In this document: positions 25,046-33,763 of the stretch, piece by piece
How the letters are laid out: the number at the start of each line of letters is the position of its first letter
Numbering within the stretch: the first letter of the stretch is position 1
Origin: Acholeplasmatales bacterium
GTDB taxonomy: Bacteria; Bacillota_I; Bacilli_A; Acholeplasmatales; JAEDCM01
Direction of reading: 5' to 3'
Assembly: GCA_017961685.1 (NCBI GenBank)
Contig: JAGCWW010000082.1
Location: 62,001 to 126,000 of the forward strand
Length of the DNA: 64,000 nt
Notes under the pieces: model-generated
Database searches by the model: none
The model's input: only the letters and a program-made list of their open reading frames with translations
Told to the model about the DNA's origin: nothing
Program-made: the position numbers and the translations under genes

Positions 25046-26521
25046 TCACCTCTTTATCTTAGAAATTCGCTTCGTTTCACTAATTGCACCAACTGGGCAT
25101 ACAAGTTTACATAAATGGCAGCCAACACATTTTGAGCCTGTTAAACTTGGCATATTATTATCATCTAATACTATAGCTTGGTGTCCACCATCAAAACATG
25201 AAATATAGCATCTGCCACAACCAATACATTTTTCCTTATTAAAATATGGAAATACCATAGTTTGTCTATCAAGTGCATCGGTAGAAATAATATTTTCAAG
25301 GCCCATTCCAACGATATCTTTTAATGAATGATATTCCATAACTTTCAGATATCTTTTAGCTCCATATATTAAATCATCTATAATTCTATAACCATATTGC
25401 ATAATTGCTGTTGTTATTTGAATATTTGTACATCCTAATGCAATAAATTCTAAGGCATCTTGCCATGTTTCAATACCTCCCATTCCAGAAAGTGGAACAT
25501 TTTTTAAGTATTCACACTTTGCCATATCATGAATAAATCTTAAAGCGATAGGCTTTACTGCTTTCCCGCTATATCCCGATACAGCACATTTTCCCGAAAT
25601 ATTTGGATGAGATGCCATACTAGTAAGATCAACATTAGTAATACTCTTTATTGTATTAATAGCTGCAAGACCACTCGCACCAGCTTTCATAGCTTCTATT
25701 GCTGGAATCTCCATATTTGTTATATTTGGAGTCATTTTTGCTAATATAGGAAGTTTCGTTCCTCTTTTTGTTGCAGCTGTATATTTGTAAACTAAATTTG
25801 GATTTGTTCCAACATCGCTTCCCATTCCTCTTACAGCCATTTGTGGACACGAAAAGTTACATTCTATTGCATCAACATTAGCTTCTTCACATAATCTTGC
25901 AAGTTCTGTCCACTCATCCTCATTTTGTCCCATAATGGAAGCTATAATTATTTTTGTTGGATAATTCTTTTTTAATTCTTTTAGAACTTTTAAATTTGCC
26001 TCTAAAGGATGATCAGATATTTGTTCCATATTTTTAAAACCTACAAATGGAGTGGCATCTTTTTTTATCGCAGAGAATCTTGGAGAAACTTCATCTGGTG
26101 TATAAAAGCCAATTGTTTTAAAAACAATTCCACCCCATCCCATATCTAATGCTTTAGCACACATTTCATAACTAGACCCAACTACTGATGATGATAAGAA
26201 AAACGGATTTTCACATTTTAAACCTAAAAATTCCATTTCTAAAGATACATCATCTACATCTAAAGTTAAATCGTTGGCATATTCGATTGCTTTTTTAATT
26301 CTAATTGGTCTATCAAAATGTACACATGCATTTTCACATGGTGCATCACATTCAATGCATACATCATTGTTAACATCTTTCTTTGTTGCGTTACCAAATC
26401 TAACTGATCTTAAGAAATATGATGGCTTATATCCATTAGGACATGCCTTATCGCATTTTGCGTTATGGCATAGCAAGCATTCTGATGCAATTAAGTTTAA
26501 TATTTCTGCTTCATAAGCCAT
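25046..26521 (-). CDS. preA: Dihydropyrimidine dehydrogenase PreA-type subunit with extra N-terminal Fe-S domain
   Basis: Three parts are visible in 491 residues. First, an N-terminal ~85-residue iron-sulfur domain with Cys at 15, 18, 23, 27 and 55, 58, 62, 66, like the first domain of eukaryotic DPD. Second, a dihydroorotate-dehydrogenase-like FMN barrel (GLKCENPFFLSSSVVG, ECNFSCPQMAVRGMGSDVG, ILAKMTPNI, SGMGGIETWQDALEFI). Third, a C-terminal two-cluster ferredoxin (CIGCGRCYISC and CVGCHLCKLVC). It would reduce uracil/thymine to the dihydro forms. The FAD/NAD(P)H module (PreT) is not encoded nearby, so the electron donor may differ. It ends in TGA. Confidence 0.88.
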   Translation of the reverse strand: MAYEAEILNLIASECLLCHNAKCDKACPNGYKPSYFLRSVRFGNATKKDVNNDVCIECDAPCENACVHFDRPIRIKKAIEYANDLTLDVDDVSLEMEFLGLKCENPFFLSSSVVGSSYEMCAKALDMGWGGIVFKTIGFYTPDEVSPRFSAIKKDATPFVGFKNMEQISDHPLEANLKVLKELKKNYPTKIIIASIMGQNEDEWTELARLCEEANVDAIECNFSCPQMAVRGMGSDVGTNPNLVYKYTAATKRGTKLPILAKMTPNITNMEIPAIEAMKAGASGLAAINTIKSITNVDLTSMASHPNISGKCAVSGYSGKAVKPIALRFIHDMAKCEYLKNVPLSGMGGIETWQDALEFIALGCTNIQITTAIMQYGYRIIDDLIYGAKRYLKVMEYHSLKDIVGMGLENIISTDALDRQTMVFPYFNKEKCIGCGRCYISCFDGGHQAIVLDDNNMPSLTGSKCVGCHLCKLVCPVGAISETKRISKIKR

Positions 26522-26534
26522 TACTTTCACCTAC

Positions 26535-27899
26535 CTATTTTTCAAATCTTGAAGCACGTTTTACAAACTTACCCCAACCAGCTTCTCCTAAGAATTCTCC
26601 ATTATCATAAACTAACTTACCTCTTGAGAATGTCTTTTCAGGATAGCCAATAAGCTTCTTTCCTTCCCAAATTGTGTGATCACAATCTGAATGCATTTTT
26701 TCATTTGTAATAGTAAATTCCTTAGTTGGATCATAAATTACAATATCTGCATCATATCCTGGAAGCAAGAATCCTTTTTTAGTACAACCAAAGATTTTTG
26801 CCGGATTTTCACTACATAATTCAACAACTTTTTCATATGTTGTTCGACCTTTTCCAGCCTCAGACAACATATATGGATACATGTTCTCAACACCTGCACA
26901 TCCATTAGGAACTTTTGTAAAATCATCTTTTCCCCAATCTTTTTCAAATGATTTAAATGGACAGTGATCTGTTGCGATTGTGTCTACAACTCCTCTATTA
27001 ATAGCATCCCATAATGCATCTTGCGATTTTTTTCCTTTCATTGGTGGAGAACAAATGAAATCAATTCCTCTTTCTCCTTTATAAACATCAGATGTGAATT
27101 CAAGATATTGTGGACATGTTTCAGCATACACTTCAACGCCTTGTCTTTTAGCTTCTTCGATTGCTTTGATTCCACCTTTTGATCCTACATGGACAATATA
27201 TAAAGGCGCATCAACTGATTTTGCAAATGCAATCGCTCTTTTATCAGCCTCTTCTTCTACAAATTCAGGTCTTGATAAATAATGATAATATGCACTTGTC
27301 TTTCCTTCACTTAAAAATTTTTTAGTTAAAACATTAATTACATCTCTATTTTCTGCATGCACTGAAATTTGGGCACCAACCTTCTTTGAATACTCTAATA
27401 AAGTATATAAGTCTCCATCATTAACACCAAAATCATATACCATGAAACATTTGAATGAAGGAACACCAAATTTAACTGCATCATCTATTGTTGACATAAG
27501 ATTTCCTGAAATATCCTTAATTCCAACATGAAAAGCATAATCACATGCTGCTTGTGGTGCCGCAATTTTATCTCTTCTTAGTACTGTATCAAGAATTGAT
27601 TCTTTAAAATCTTGTAATGCAAAATCAAATACCATTGTAGTTCCACCACATACAGCAGCACGTGTTCCTGCAAAATAATCATCAGATGAAATAGTTCCGC
27701 CAAAAGGCATTGCAAGATGTGTATGTGCATCAATTGCTCCTGGAAGAACAAATTTATTTGTTGCATCAATAACCTTCGCATCATTTGTCGGCTCTATTGA
27801 GCTTGCGATTTGTTCAATTATTCCATTTGTAACTGCAATATCAGCTTTATACTTTCCTTTTGAATTAACTAATGTACCATTTTTAATTAATAACTCCAT
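26535..27899 (-). CDS. hydA: Dihydropyrimidinase / D-hydantoinase
   Basis: This zinc amidohydrolase opens the ring of dihydrouracil to N-carbamoyl-beta-alanine. The 454-residue length is typical. Metal-site motifs are DAHTHLAMPFGG, the carbamylated-lysine segment SFKCFMVYDFG, SVHAEN, YIVHVGSKGG and IATDHCPF. The ribosome site AAAAGGGG is adjacent. It starts the catabolic half of the operon, after the transporter genes and an intergenic hairpin. Confidence 0.93.
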   Translation of the reverse strand: MELLIKNGTLVNSKGKYKADIAVTNGIIEQIASSIEPTNDAKVIDATNKFVLPGAIDAHTHLAMPFGGTISSDDYFAGTRAAVCGGTTMVFDFALQDFKESILDTVLRRDKIAAPQAACDYAFHVGIKDISGNLMSTIDDAVKFGVPSFKCFMVYDFGVNDGDLYTLLEYSKKVGAQISVHAENRDVINVLTKKFLSEGKTSAYYHYLSRPEFVEEEADKRAIAFAKSVDAPLYIVHVGSKGGIKAIEEAKRQGVEVYAETCPQYLEFTSDVYKGERGIDFICSPPMKGKKSQDALWDAINRGVVDTIATDHCPFKSFEKDWGKDDFTKVPNGCAGVENMYPYMLSEAGKGRTTYEKVVELCSENPAKIFGCTKKGFLLPGYDADIVIYDPTKEFTITNEKMHSDCDHTIWEGKKLIGYPEKTFSRGKLVYDNGEFLGEAGWGKFVKRASRFEK

Positions 27900-27927
27900 A
27901 ATTATTCCCCTTTTCTTGATTATAAAT

Positions 27928-27967
27928 AATATTCGAGAAAGCTCATAATTAGGCTTCCTCGAATATT
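27928..27967 (-). other. Intra-operon hairpin between transporter and catabolic genes
   Basis: AATATTCGAG pairs with CTCGAATATT over 10 bp, extended by AAGC/GCTT inside. It has no T run on the minus strand, so it is more likely a processing or stabilising structure than a terminator. Confidence 0.6.
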
Positions 27968-27974
27968 CATTTTT

Positions 27975-29075
27975 CTACTTATACTTGTAAACTAATACTA
28001 ATCCAGATCTTTGAGCAACTTGAGCTACTTGTAATAAATTTGATCCAGCTGCATTAGCTGCAATTGTTGATGAAACCCATGATTGTCCAAAATCAACTGT
28101 ACCATTTTGAACTGCTGTAGTTTCAGTAATATCTCCACCACCAGAGATAATATCAACATTTGTAAATCCTACTTCAGTATAATATCCTTTAGCTTTAGCC
28201 ACATAATATCCCATAAATTGAGCTTGTGGTAACCACTTTAATTGAATCTTTACACTTGTTTTTTCAAGAGTTCCAAAATTACCATCTGTAGATGCTTTTG
28301 CTGCTTCAACATATTGAGTATCACTAAAATCACTTAATGTCATAGATGCTAATCTAGCTGCTGCTACAGAGTCGCTTAGTGAAATATATTGTTTTGCAAT
28401 TGATAAAGTTTGGCTTAATGAATCTTCATACATTGTACCATCTACTGTTACTGTATTGCCTGCCATATTAGTTGTAACTAATTTAGCCATTTCTTTCGCC
28501 ATATACTTTTGATGATCTAATGAAACAGATGAACCTGCTTGATATACAATTTCAGCAGCTTCATCTGGGTGTGCCGCTGCATATGCCCATCCCTTCATTG
28601 AAGCATAAATAAATGCTTTTACTGTATTAGGATTAGCTTGTGCGAATTCTTTAGTACAGAAGATATTATCTTCTAGCATTGCTACTCCTTCTGTATTGAA
28701 GTCGATAATTCCAACTTTGTCTCCATATTTATAACCACCATCATAACTATTTTTTACAAGGCCTAATTCGTTATAAGTCATTGCTGACGCTAATGAAATT
28801 GTTCCATCATCAAATGAATCCATTGTGAAATCTTGAACTACATATTTTTTCTCTAAACCATATTTTTGTAGTACTGCATAAACTTCATACTCATTTCCTA
28901 GACCCCAGTTTCCAATAGCATTTTTCTCTGCAGCCTGTTTAATAATTGTCTCATTTGGAGTTCCTTTTTCCCATTTAATTCCTTTTGACTTTTTACTTGA
29001 GCAGCCTGATAATGATATAGTTGCAAATAATCCAACTATTGCTGCTCCTATTGTTCTTTTTGCGTTAATTATCAT
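27975..29075 (-). CDS. ABC transporter substrate-binding lipoprotein, NMT1/THI5-like, apparently circularly permuted
   Basis: The first ~22 residues are a lipoprotein signal (lipobox SLSGC). The family's usual C-terminal part then comes first: GNWGLGNEYEV, a TYNELGLV segment, VGIIDFNTEGVAMLEDNIF and NPNTVKAFIYASMKGW. The family's usual N-terminal part comes last, in residues ~265-366: VKIQLKWLPQAQFMGYYVAK, GYYTEVGF, VQNGTVDFGQSWVSS and ending QRSGLVLVYKYK. The order is inverted relative to normal NMT1-type proteins, which begin with KLQLxWxPQAQFxGYY. It presumably captures a pyrimidine or related base for the adjacent permeases. The ATG at 29075 best fits GGGAGGATGAAGATT. Confidence 0.8.
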   Translation of the reverse strand: MIINAKRTIGAAIVGLFATISLSGCSSKKSKGIKWEKGTPNETIIKQAAEKNAIGNWGLGNEYEVYAVLQKYGLEKKYVVQDFTMDSFDDGTISLASAMTYNELGLVKNSYDGGYKYGDKVGIIDFNTEGVAMLEDNIFCTKEFAQANPNTVKAFIYASMKGWAYAAAHPDEAAEIVYQAGSSVSLDHQKYMAKEMAKLVTTNMAGNTVTVDGTMYEDSLSQTLSIAKQYISLSDSVAAARLASMTLSDFSDTQYVEAAKASTDGNFGTLEKTSVKIQLKWLPQAQFMGYYVAKAKGYYTEVGFTNVDIISGGGDITETTAVQNGTVDFGQSWVSSTIAANAAGSNLLQVAQVAQRSGLVLVYKYK

Positions 29076-29114
29076 AATCTTCATCCTCCCTATTGATAAT
29101 TATTTATATTATAT

Positions 29115-29921
29115 TTAAGACTTTCTATGTCTTAAAATAATACCACTAACAATTGATAGAATTGCATATAAGACTATACCTACTATGCACGCTATCATGA
29201 TATATGCCCATCCTACGGCATATTGACTATTTTGAATATTACTTTTAATCTTATAACCAATTCCAGTTGCAGATTCTGTAAAATATTCTGATACAATTGC
29301 TGTAATAACAGCTGTTGGAATTCCAATTTTCAATGCTGTAAAGACATATGGAATACTATTAGGCATTCTAAGTTTCCATAAAGTTTTTGCTTTTCCACAT
29401 GCATAAGAATCCAATAAATCTTTTGAAAATGGCTTCAACTCACTCAATCCTCTGTATGCTGTTATAGACATAGCAGACATTGAAACTACTGTTGTTACCA
29501 AAATTTTTGCTATCATACTTCTCTCATCTGACGAAGCAGATACATTAAGCTTTGTTAAGTTCATAAATACAGGTGTCATTGCAATAATTGGTATTGCATT
29601 GAATGCAGTTACAAGACTTATTCCACCTTTTCCGACATTTGGGAATAATGCTCCAACTATTGCCAAAAGATAACCTAATACAGATCCCAACAATAAACCA
29701 ATTAGTATTACTTGTATTGTTGCTCTTATATCAGGAGCCATATTACCAATATTTGAACTAACCACATCAACAATATGTGTTGGTGTAGGTAATATTTGAC
29801 CACTTACTCCAAATAGCTTATTTAGTGCAGTCGTTTGCCATAGTATCAAAATTATTACACCAAAAGCTAACGGATATATTACACCGGAGCACTTACTCCA
29901 CACTTTTTTAAATTTATTCAT
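29115..29921 (-). CDS. ABC transporter permease (SsuC/ThiX type), second copy
   Basis: The 268-residue integral membrane protein has about six helices and the binding-protein-dependent permease signature near residues 155-205 (AYRGLSELKPFSKDLLDSYACGKAKTLWKLRMP in pieces, then SIPYVFTALKIGIP). It pairs with the permease just upstream to form the channel of the importer. GGAGGCTCTTTAC precedes the start. Confidence 0.88.
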   Translation of the reverse strand: MNKFKKVWSKCSGVIYPLAFGVIILILWQTTALNKLFGVSGQILPTPTHIVDVVSSNIGNMAPDIRATIQVILIGLLLGSVLGYLLAIVGALFPNVGKGGISLVTAFNAIPIIAMTPVFMNLTKLNVSASSDERSMIAKILVTTVVSMSAMSITAYRGLSELKPFSKDLLDSYACGKAKTLWKLRMPNSIPYVFTALKIGIPTAVITAIVSEYFTESATGIGYKIKSNIQNSQYAVGWAYIMIACIVGIVLYAILSIVSGIILRHRKS

Positions 29922-29938
29922 GTAAAGAGCCTCCTAAC

Positions 29939-30778
29939 TTATTTCCTTTTTTTCTTACTAAATCTATATGGGCAACATATTTTTTCGATCAATCCCATAA
30001 TTAAACCTGAGCCAACTCCAATAATTGCACTAACAAATACTATTTGCCAGAATATATAACGACTCATTCCACCTTTTAAAGATTGAGATAGCAAGCATCC
30101 TAATGAATTTCCACCTTGAAGTGTATCTACTAAGATTGCTGCAGTAATAGCTAGAGGTGCTGAAATCTTCAATCCTGTGAAGAAATAAGGTAATGCTGCT
30201 GGAATTTTTGTTTTCCAATATACTTGAAACTTATTCGCTACACATAATTGCATTAAATCTTTCTTTTCTCTTTCTACTGCCTTAAATCCTGCTAGAGTAT
30301 TTGTTGATATTGGATAGAATGTTAATATTGCAGCTATGATTATTCTTGATTGATCAACATTTTCTGTTATCGCATAAATTATTGGTGCCATTCCTAAAAT
30401 TGGTATCATTTGTATAAGCATTAAATATGGAAATGCTATTTTCTCTACTATACCTGACAAATCCATCAAAAGTGCTAAAAGAAATCCAGCAATTATTCCT
30501 ATAGAAAACCCTATAAACGCTCTAGATAATGTGACGCCAGCAGCTCTAAATACCATTACTACTCCTAATTCATCACTAACCTTCACTGTGAATACACTTT
30601 TTATAACTAAATACAAATGTGGCAAATAGTTTTGAGGACTTCTAAACTGTCCAGATACTTCTATAAATGTTGCTAATGCTTCCCATACAACTACCAATCC
30701 TAATAGCCATATAACCAAACTTAGATGCGCTGGAAATTGACGCTTTTTTTTCTTCCTTAGTTGTAATTCTTTTTCCAT
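29939..30778 (-). CDS. ABC transporter permease (SsuC/ThiX type), first copy
   Basis: The 279-residue protein begins with a basic stretch RKKKKRQF and a first helix. It has the family loop FKAVEREKKDLMQLCVANK followed by KIPAALPYFFTGLKISAP, which contacts the ATPase. It starts 3 bp after the ATPase stop and is followed by a second, distinct permease, so the channel is probably a heterodimer. Confidence 0.88.
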   Translation of the reverse strand: MEKELQLRKKKKRQFPAHLSLVIWLLGLVVVWEALATFIEVSGQFRSPQNYLPHLYLVIKSVFTVKVSDELGVVMVFRAAGVTLSRAFIGFSIGIIAGFLLALLMDLSGIVEKIAFPYLMLIQMIPILGMAPIIYAITENVDQSRIIIAAILTFYPISTNTLAGFKAVEREKKDLMQLCVANKFQVYWKTKIPAALPYFFTGLKISAPLAITAAILVDTLQGGNSLGCLLSQSLKGGMSRYIFWQIVFVSAIIGVGSGLIMGLIEKICCPYRFSKKKRK

Positions 30779-30781
30779 AGT

Positions 30782-31561
30782 TTATACCCCCTCAAAACTA
30801 TTTCTAACCTTGGTTACCAGTTCAGTAAATTCTTGAGTTCCTTTCATTGTTTGAGTTCTAGGCCTAGGTAAATTTATATCTACAACTGCACTAAGTCTTC
30901 CTGGATGAGGAGATAAGACACAAATTCTATCTGATAAGAATACAGCCTCTTGTATGTTATGAGTTACAAATATAATTGTTTTATTTGTCTTTCTCCAAAT
31001 TCTAAGTAAATCTTCATGTAATTTTTCTTTTGTGAATTCATCTAATGCTGAAAATGGTTCATCCATTAGAAGTATTTCAGGTTTTAATGCAAATGCTCTT
31101 GCAATACCAACTCTTTGTTGCATTCCTCCAGATAATTGATTTGGATAATGATCCATAAAATCATGTAAATTTACCAAGTCAAGCATCTCTTCAGCTGCCT
31201 TTTTTCTATCATCTTTTGATATATGCATTATTTCAAGTGGCAACTCCACATTTTTTCTAATTGTTCTCCATTCATATAATACTGGTGATTGGAAAACCAT
31301 TCCGTATTTTCTATTTAATCTAGCCTCTTTAGGAGTCAACCCTTCAACAAGAACAGTTCCTTGTGTATTATCTATTAAATTAGCTATTATTCTAAGAAGT
31401 GTCGATTTACCACATCCTGATGGCCCAAGAAGCGATATAAATTCTCCTTTTTTTATATCAAGAGTAACATCAGTTAATGCAACAACTTCTTTATCTCCAG
31501 CTTGATAAGTCATCCCAACATGATCTAATTTAATTTCAATAAGTTCTTCTGTTTTTTCCAT
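30782..31561 (-). CDS. ABC transporter ATP-binding protein (nitrate/taurine/pyrimidine type)
   Basis: The 259-residue ATPase has Walker A LGPSGCGKSTLL, Q-loop VFQSPVLYEW, signature LSGGMQQRVGIARA, Walker B ILLMDEPFSALD and the switch His in FVTHNIQEA. This subgroup (SsuB/ThiZ-like) pairs with NMT1-type binding proteins. It is the first gene of the pyrimidine-degradation operon, behind AAAGGAG. Confidence 0.93.
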   Translation of the reverse strand: MEKTEELIEIKLDHVGMTYQAGDKEVVALTDVTLDIKKGEFISLLGPSGCGKSTLLRIIANLIDNTQGTVLVEGLTPKEARLNRKYGMVFQSPVLYEWRTIRKNVELPLEIMHISKDDRKKAAEEMLDLVNLHDFMDHYPNQLSGGMQQRVGIARAFALKPEILLMDEPFSALDEFTKEKLHEDLLRIWRKTNKTIIFVTHNIQEAVFLSDRICVLSPHPGRLSAVVDINLPRPRTQTMKGTQEFTELVTKVRNSFEGV

Positions 31562-31578
31562 AATAAGACTCCTTTCTA

Positions 31579-31615
31579 AAACAAAAAGGCAATGACCTAA
31601 ATAAGCGCCATTGCC
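31579..31615 (-). promoter_or_regulatory. Leader terminator/attenuator of the pyrimidine operon
   Basis: On the minus strand GGCAATG pairs with CATTGCC, followed by TTTTTGTTTT, about 20 nt after the predicted transcription start and 18 bp before the first gene. A terminator in this position suggests control by attenuation. Confidence 0.65.
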
Positions 31616-31640
31616 ATTCGTTTGTTTTCTTATACCTCCT

Positions 31641-31668
31641 ATTATATTGAATTTTTTTTCGCTGTCAA
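31641..31668 (-). promoter_or_regulatory. Promoter of the pyrimidine-degradation operon
   Basis: On the minus strand a consensus TTGACA (31663-31668), a 16 bp spacer and TATAAT (31641-31646). Confidence 0.85.
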
Positions 31669-31849
31669 CGCATTTTCAAAGTGAAAGTGTTTTCTATAAA
31701 AATCGCTATATTAAGCCGTTTTTATGCTTTGGCACAATAAATAAGCAAAAGTATTGTGCTGAAGCATATAGTTTTGCACAAACTAATAATTTTAAATTAT
31801 TATTCAGAATTATACTATGCTAAAAAAAATTTTAGATTCTTTTTAAAAG

Positions 31850-31886
31850 TAAAAAAACACCTTGGAAATATGTTCCAAAAGGTGGT
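31850..31886 (-). terminator. Terminator downstream of the DUF4143 ATPase gene
   Basis: On the minus strand CACCTT-TTGGAA pairs with TTCC-AAGGTG around CATA with one bulge, followed by TTTTTTTAC. It lies about 200 bp beyond the ATPase stop, past repeat copy A. The 31562-32085 gap holds no gene. Confidence 0.7.
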
Positions 31887-31907
31887 CATTCATAAAACTA
31901 CAGTTTG

Positions 31908-32062
31908 TTGTATTGTGTTGTAACAAAAACGCAAAAAAAGTGCACATTTTGTCCGCACAAATTGTTTTTCTCACATATAATCAAAACACTAGTTTTGGCT
32001 TAGTTACGTTGCTTTTAAGTTGTCTTGTTTCAGGTATTTTTGCTAGTACGGATTTCTTTAGA
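31908..32062. repeat. Degenerate ~150 bp repeat, copy A
   Basis: It shares with copy B (33908-34058) the blocks AACAAAAAC, CGCACAAAT, CTAGTTTTGGCTT, TTACG and TTTTGCTAGTA-GGATT in the same order and spacing. Minus-strand translation of copy A contains a short open piece ending KPKLVF, and copy B a related KPKLEF, so the repeat may be a decayed coding end. Confidence 0.7.
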
Positions 32063-32085
32063 TGTACATAATATAATACCTAACA

Positions 32086-33432
32086 TCATTTAAAAACAAA
32101 AGAAACAATGTAATATGGGAAAGTATAAATTTTATTTTTGTATCCGATATTATTAGAACTAAATTTTATTAATTGATCAATATGATATTTATCATAATTA
32201 TCTAATATGTATGATGAGGATTTTGTTTTTCCAGATTTGGCTTTAACTTCAACCAGACAAACTTTAGATTGATATTTTTGAATAAAATCTATTTCAAGCC
32301 CAGAATCTTTATGATAATAATATAATTTATAATTCATTTTTGAAAATGCATCCGCTATAACATTTTCATAAATTGCACCTTTACCATTCCCCATTTTTCC
32401 GCTAATTATCTCGATTGGAATATCATCATCCAACATTGCAATATATAATCCGGTATCATTAACATATATTTTAAAAATATCATCATTTGAAAATGAATCA
32501 AAAGGAATTTCAGGGGATGATAAATTATGACATAAAGATATTAAGCCATAATCCTCAAGCCATTCAATTGAGGTCTTATATTCTCTTCCCTTTGCATTCT
32601 TGGCTATTGTCGAATATTGGAATTTTTGGTTTACTTTAGCCAATTGTCTTGGAATAGAATGAAAAGTCTCTAATATTTTAGCTTTTGCAAAATCATCAAC
32701 TATTATTTCATTATTATCATTTAGATGTGTTCCAAAATCCGACTCAAAATCCAATAATATTCTTTTTTGAATTTTTCTAACTTCATTAAAATCATTAGAT
32801 GTAATATACTTATCTACAACTTCTGGCATTCCGCCTATACATAAATACTTATTATATAGATCTAACATTTCATTATGAATAAAAGGCTGGATAGGCTTTA
32901 AATTAGCTAAACTAATCTTTAAACTATTAATTATTTCTTCATTAATACTATTTGCCCAAAGAAACTCTTCAAAATCCATTGGCTTCATTTCCAAGAAATC
33001 TTCAAAACCAACAGGAATACCTCTTGAAGGTTTCTTTGTAATTCTAAAATTTTTAATTCCTAATAAAGAGCCTGTTGCTATAACATCATATCTACCATCT
33101 TCAGCAAAATATTTTAATGATGCCCTTGCATTAGGGCAATCTTGAATTTCATCAAATATAAACAATGTCTTATTAGGTATCAGTTTTGCATCCTTTTTTC
33201 TTAATGTTATTGCAAATGTGATTTGATTTATATCAAAATCACCATCAAATATTGCATGTAAACTAATGTCTTTTCTAAAATCTAAAAAAATAACAGAATC
33301 ATAATTATTTTTCCCAAACTCTTTAACAATTGTAGTTTTTCCAATTTGCCTTAATCCTTTTATTATTAATGGCTTATGCTTGGGAGTGTTTTTCCATTTT
33401 AATATTTCATCATATATTTTCCTTTTAAACAT
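32086..33432 (-). CDS. AAA ATPase with C-terminal DUF4143 domain
   Basis: The 448-residue protein has Walker A GLRQIGKTT (26-34), Walker B LFIFDEIQD, sensor-1-like DVIATGSLLG and a C-terminal DUF4143 half with a nuclease-like pattern GLEIDFI then CLVEVKAK. The family is common and scattered in gut bacteria and archaea, often in mobile regions; its function is poorly known. AGGAAGTGATGAT precedes the start. It is isolated, with both sides flanked by copies of the same repeat. Confidence 0.88.
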   Translation of the reverse strand: MFKRKIYDEILKWKNTPKHKPLIIKGLRQIGKTTIVKEFGKNNYDSVIFLDFRKDISLHAIFDGDFDINQITFAITLRKKDAKLIPNKTLFIFDEIQDCPNARASLKYFAEDGRYDVIATGSLLGIKNFRITKKPSRGIPVGFEDFLEMKPMDFEEFLWANSINEEIINSLKISLANLKPIQPFIHNEMLDLYNKYLCIGGMPEVVDKYITSNDFNEVRKIQKRILLDFESDFGTHLNDNNEIIVDDFAKAKILETFHSIPRQLAKVNQKFQYSTIAKNAKGREYKTSIEWLEDYGLISLCHNLSSPEIPFDSFSNDDIFKIYVNDTGLYIAMLDDDIPIEIISGKMGNGKGAIYENVIADAFSKMNYKLYYYHKDSGLEIDFIQKYQSKVCLVEVKAKSGKTKSSSYILDNYDKYHIDQLIKFSSNNIGYKNKIYTFPYYIVSFVFK

Positions 33433-33451
33433 ATCATCACTTCCTAACTAC

Positions 33452-33480
33452 AATTTACACCTTTTTCGACCGAAAGTCAA
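33452..33480 (-). promoter_or_regulatory. Promoter of the DUF4143 ATPase gene
   Basis: On the minus strand TTGACT (33475-33480), a 17 bp spacer and TAAATT (33452-33457). Confidence 0.65.
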
Positions 33481-33763
33481 ACCAAATTTACACTTTTTTA
33501 TAACGAAAAAAGGATTTTGCTAACACTTTTTATGAATGACATCTAGGTGCTATGCAATTCACTATCGTATTAAGTATATATATGTTCTCAACTTTTATTA
33601 AAAAATAGGTATATTAACACTATAGCACATAGAAAATGCAAAATTTGTAACCTATTTCCTGGAACAACCGTTCTTTGAGGAAATCATTTTGATGGGACAA
33701 AATTATCAATCGTATTAAATAAATAATTATATAATGAATGCCCTAGTGGCATTTTTTGTTTGA

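Noticed and set aside
25046-26521. Calling the preA-type protein inactive because the DPD catalytic-cysteine position lacks Cys
   Set aside because: The alignment is from memory and bacterial PreA proteins may normally differ at this position; intact Fe-S and FMN motifs argue for activity.
31600-31640. Leader peptide (M-A-M-A-L-I) in the pyrimidine operon leader
   Set aside because: The AGGAGG that would serve it lies upstream of the predicted transcription start and 17 bases from the ATG.
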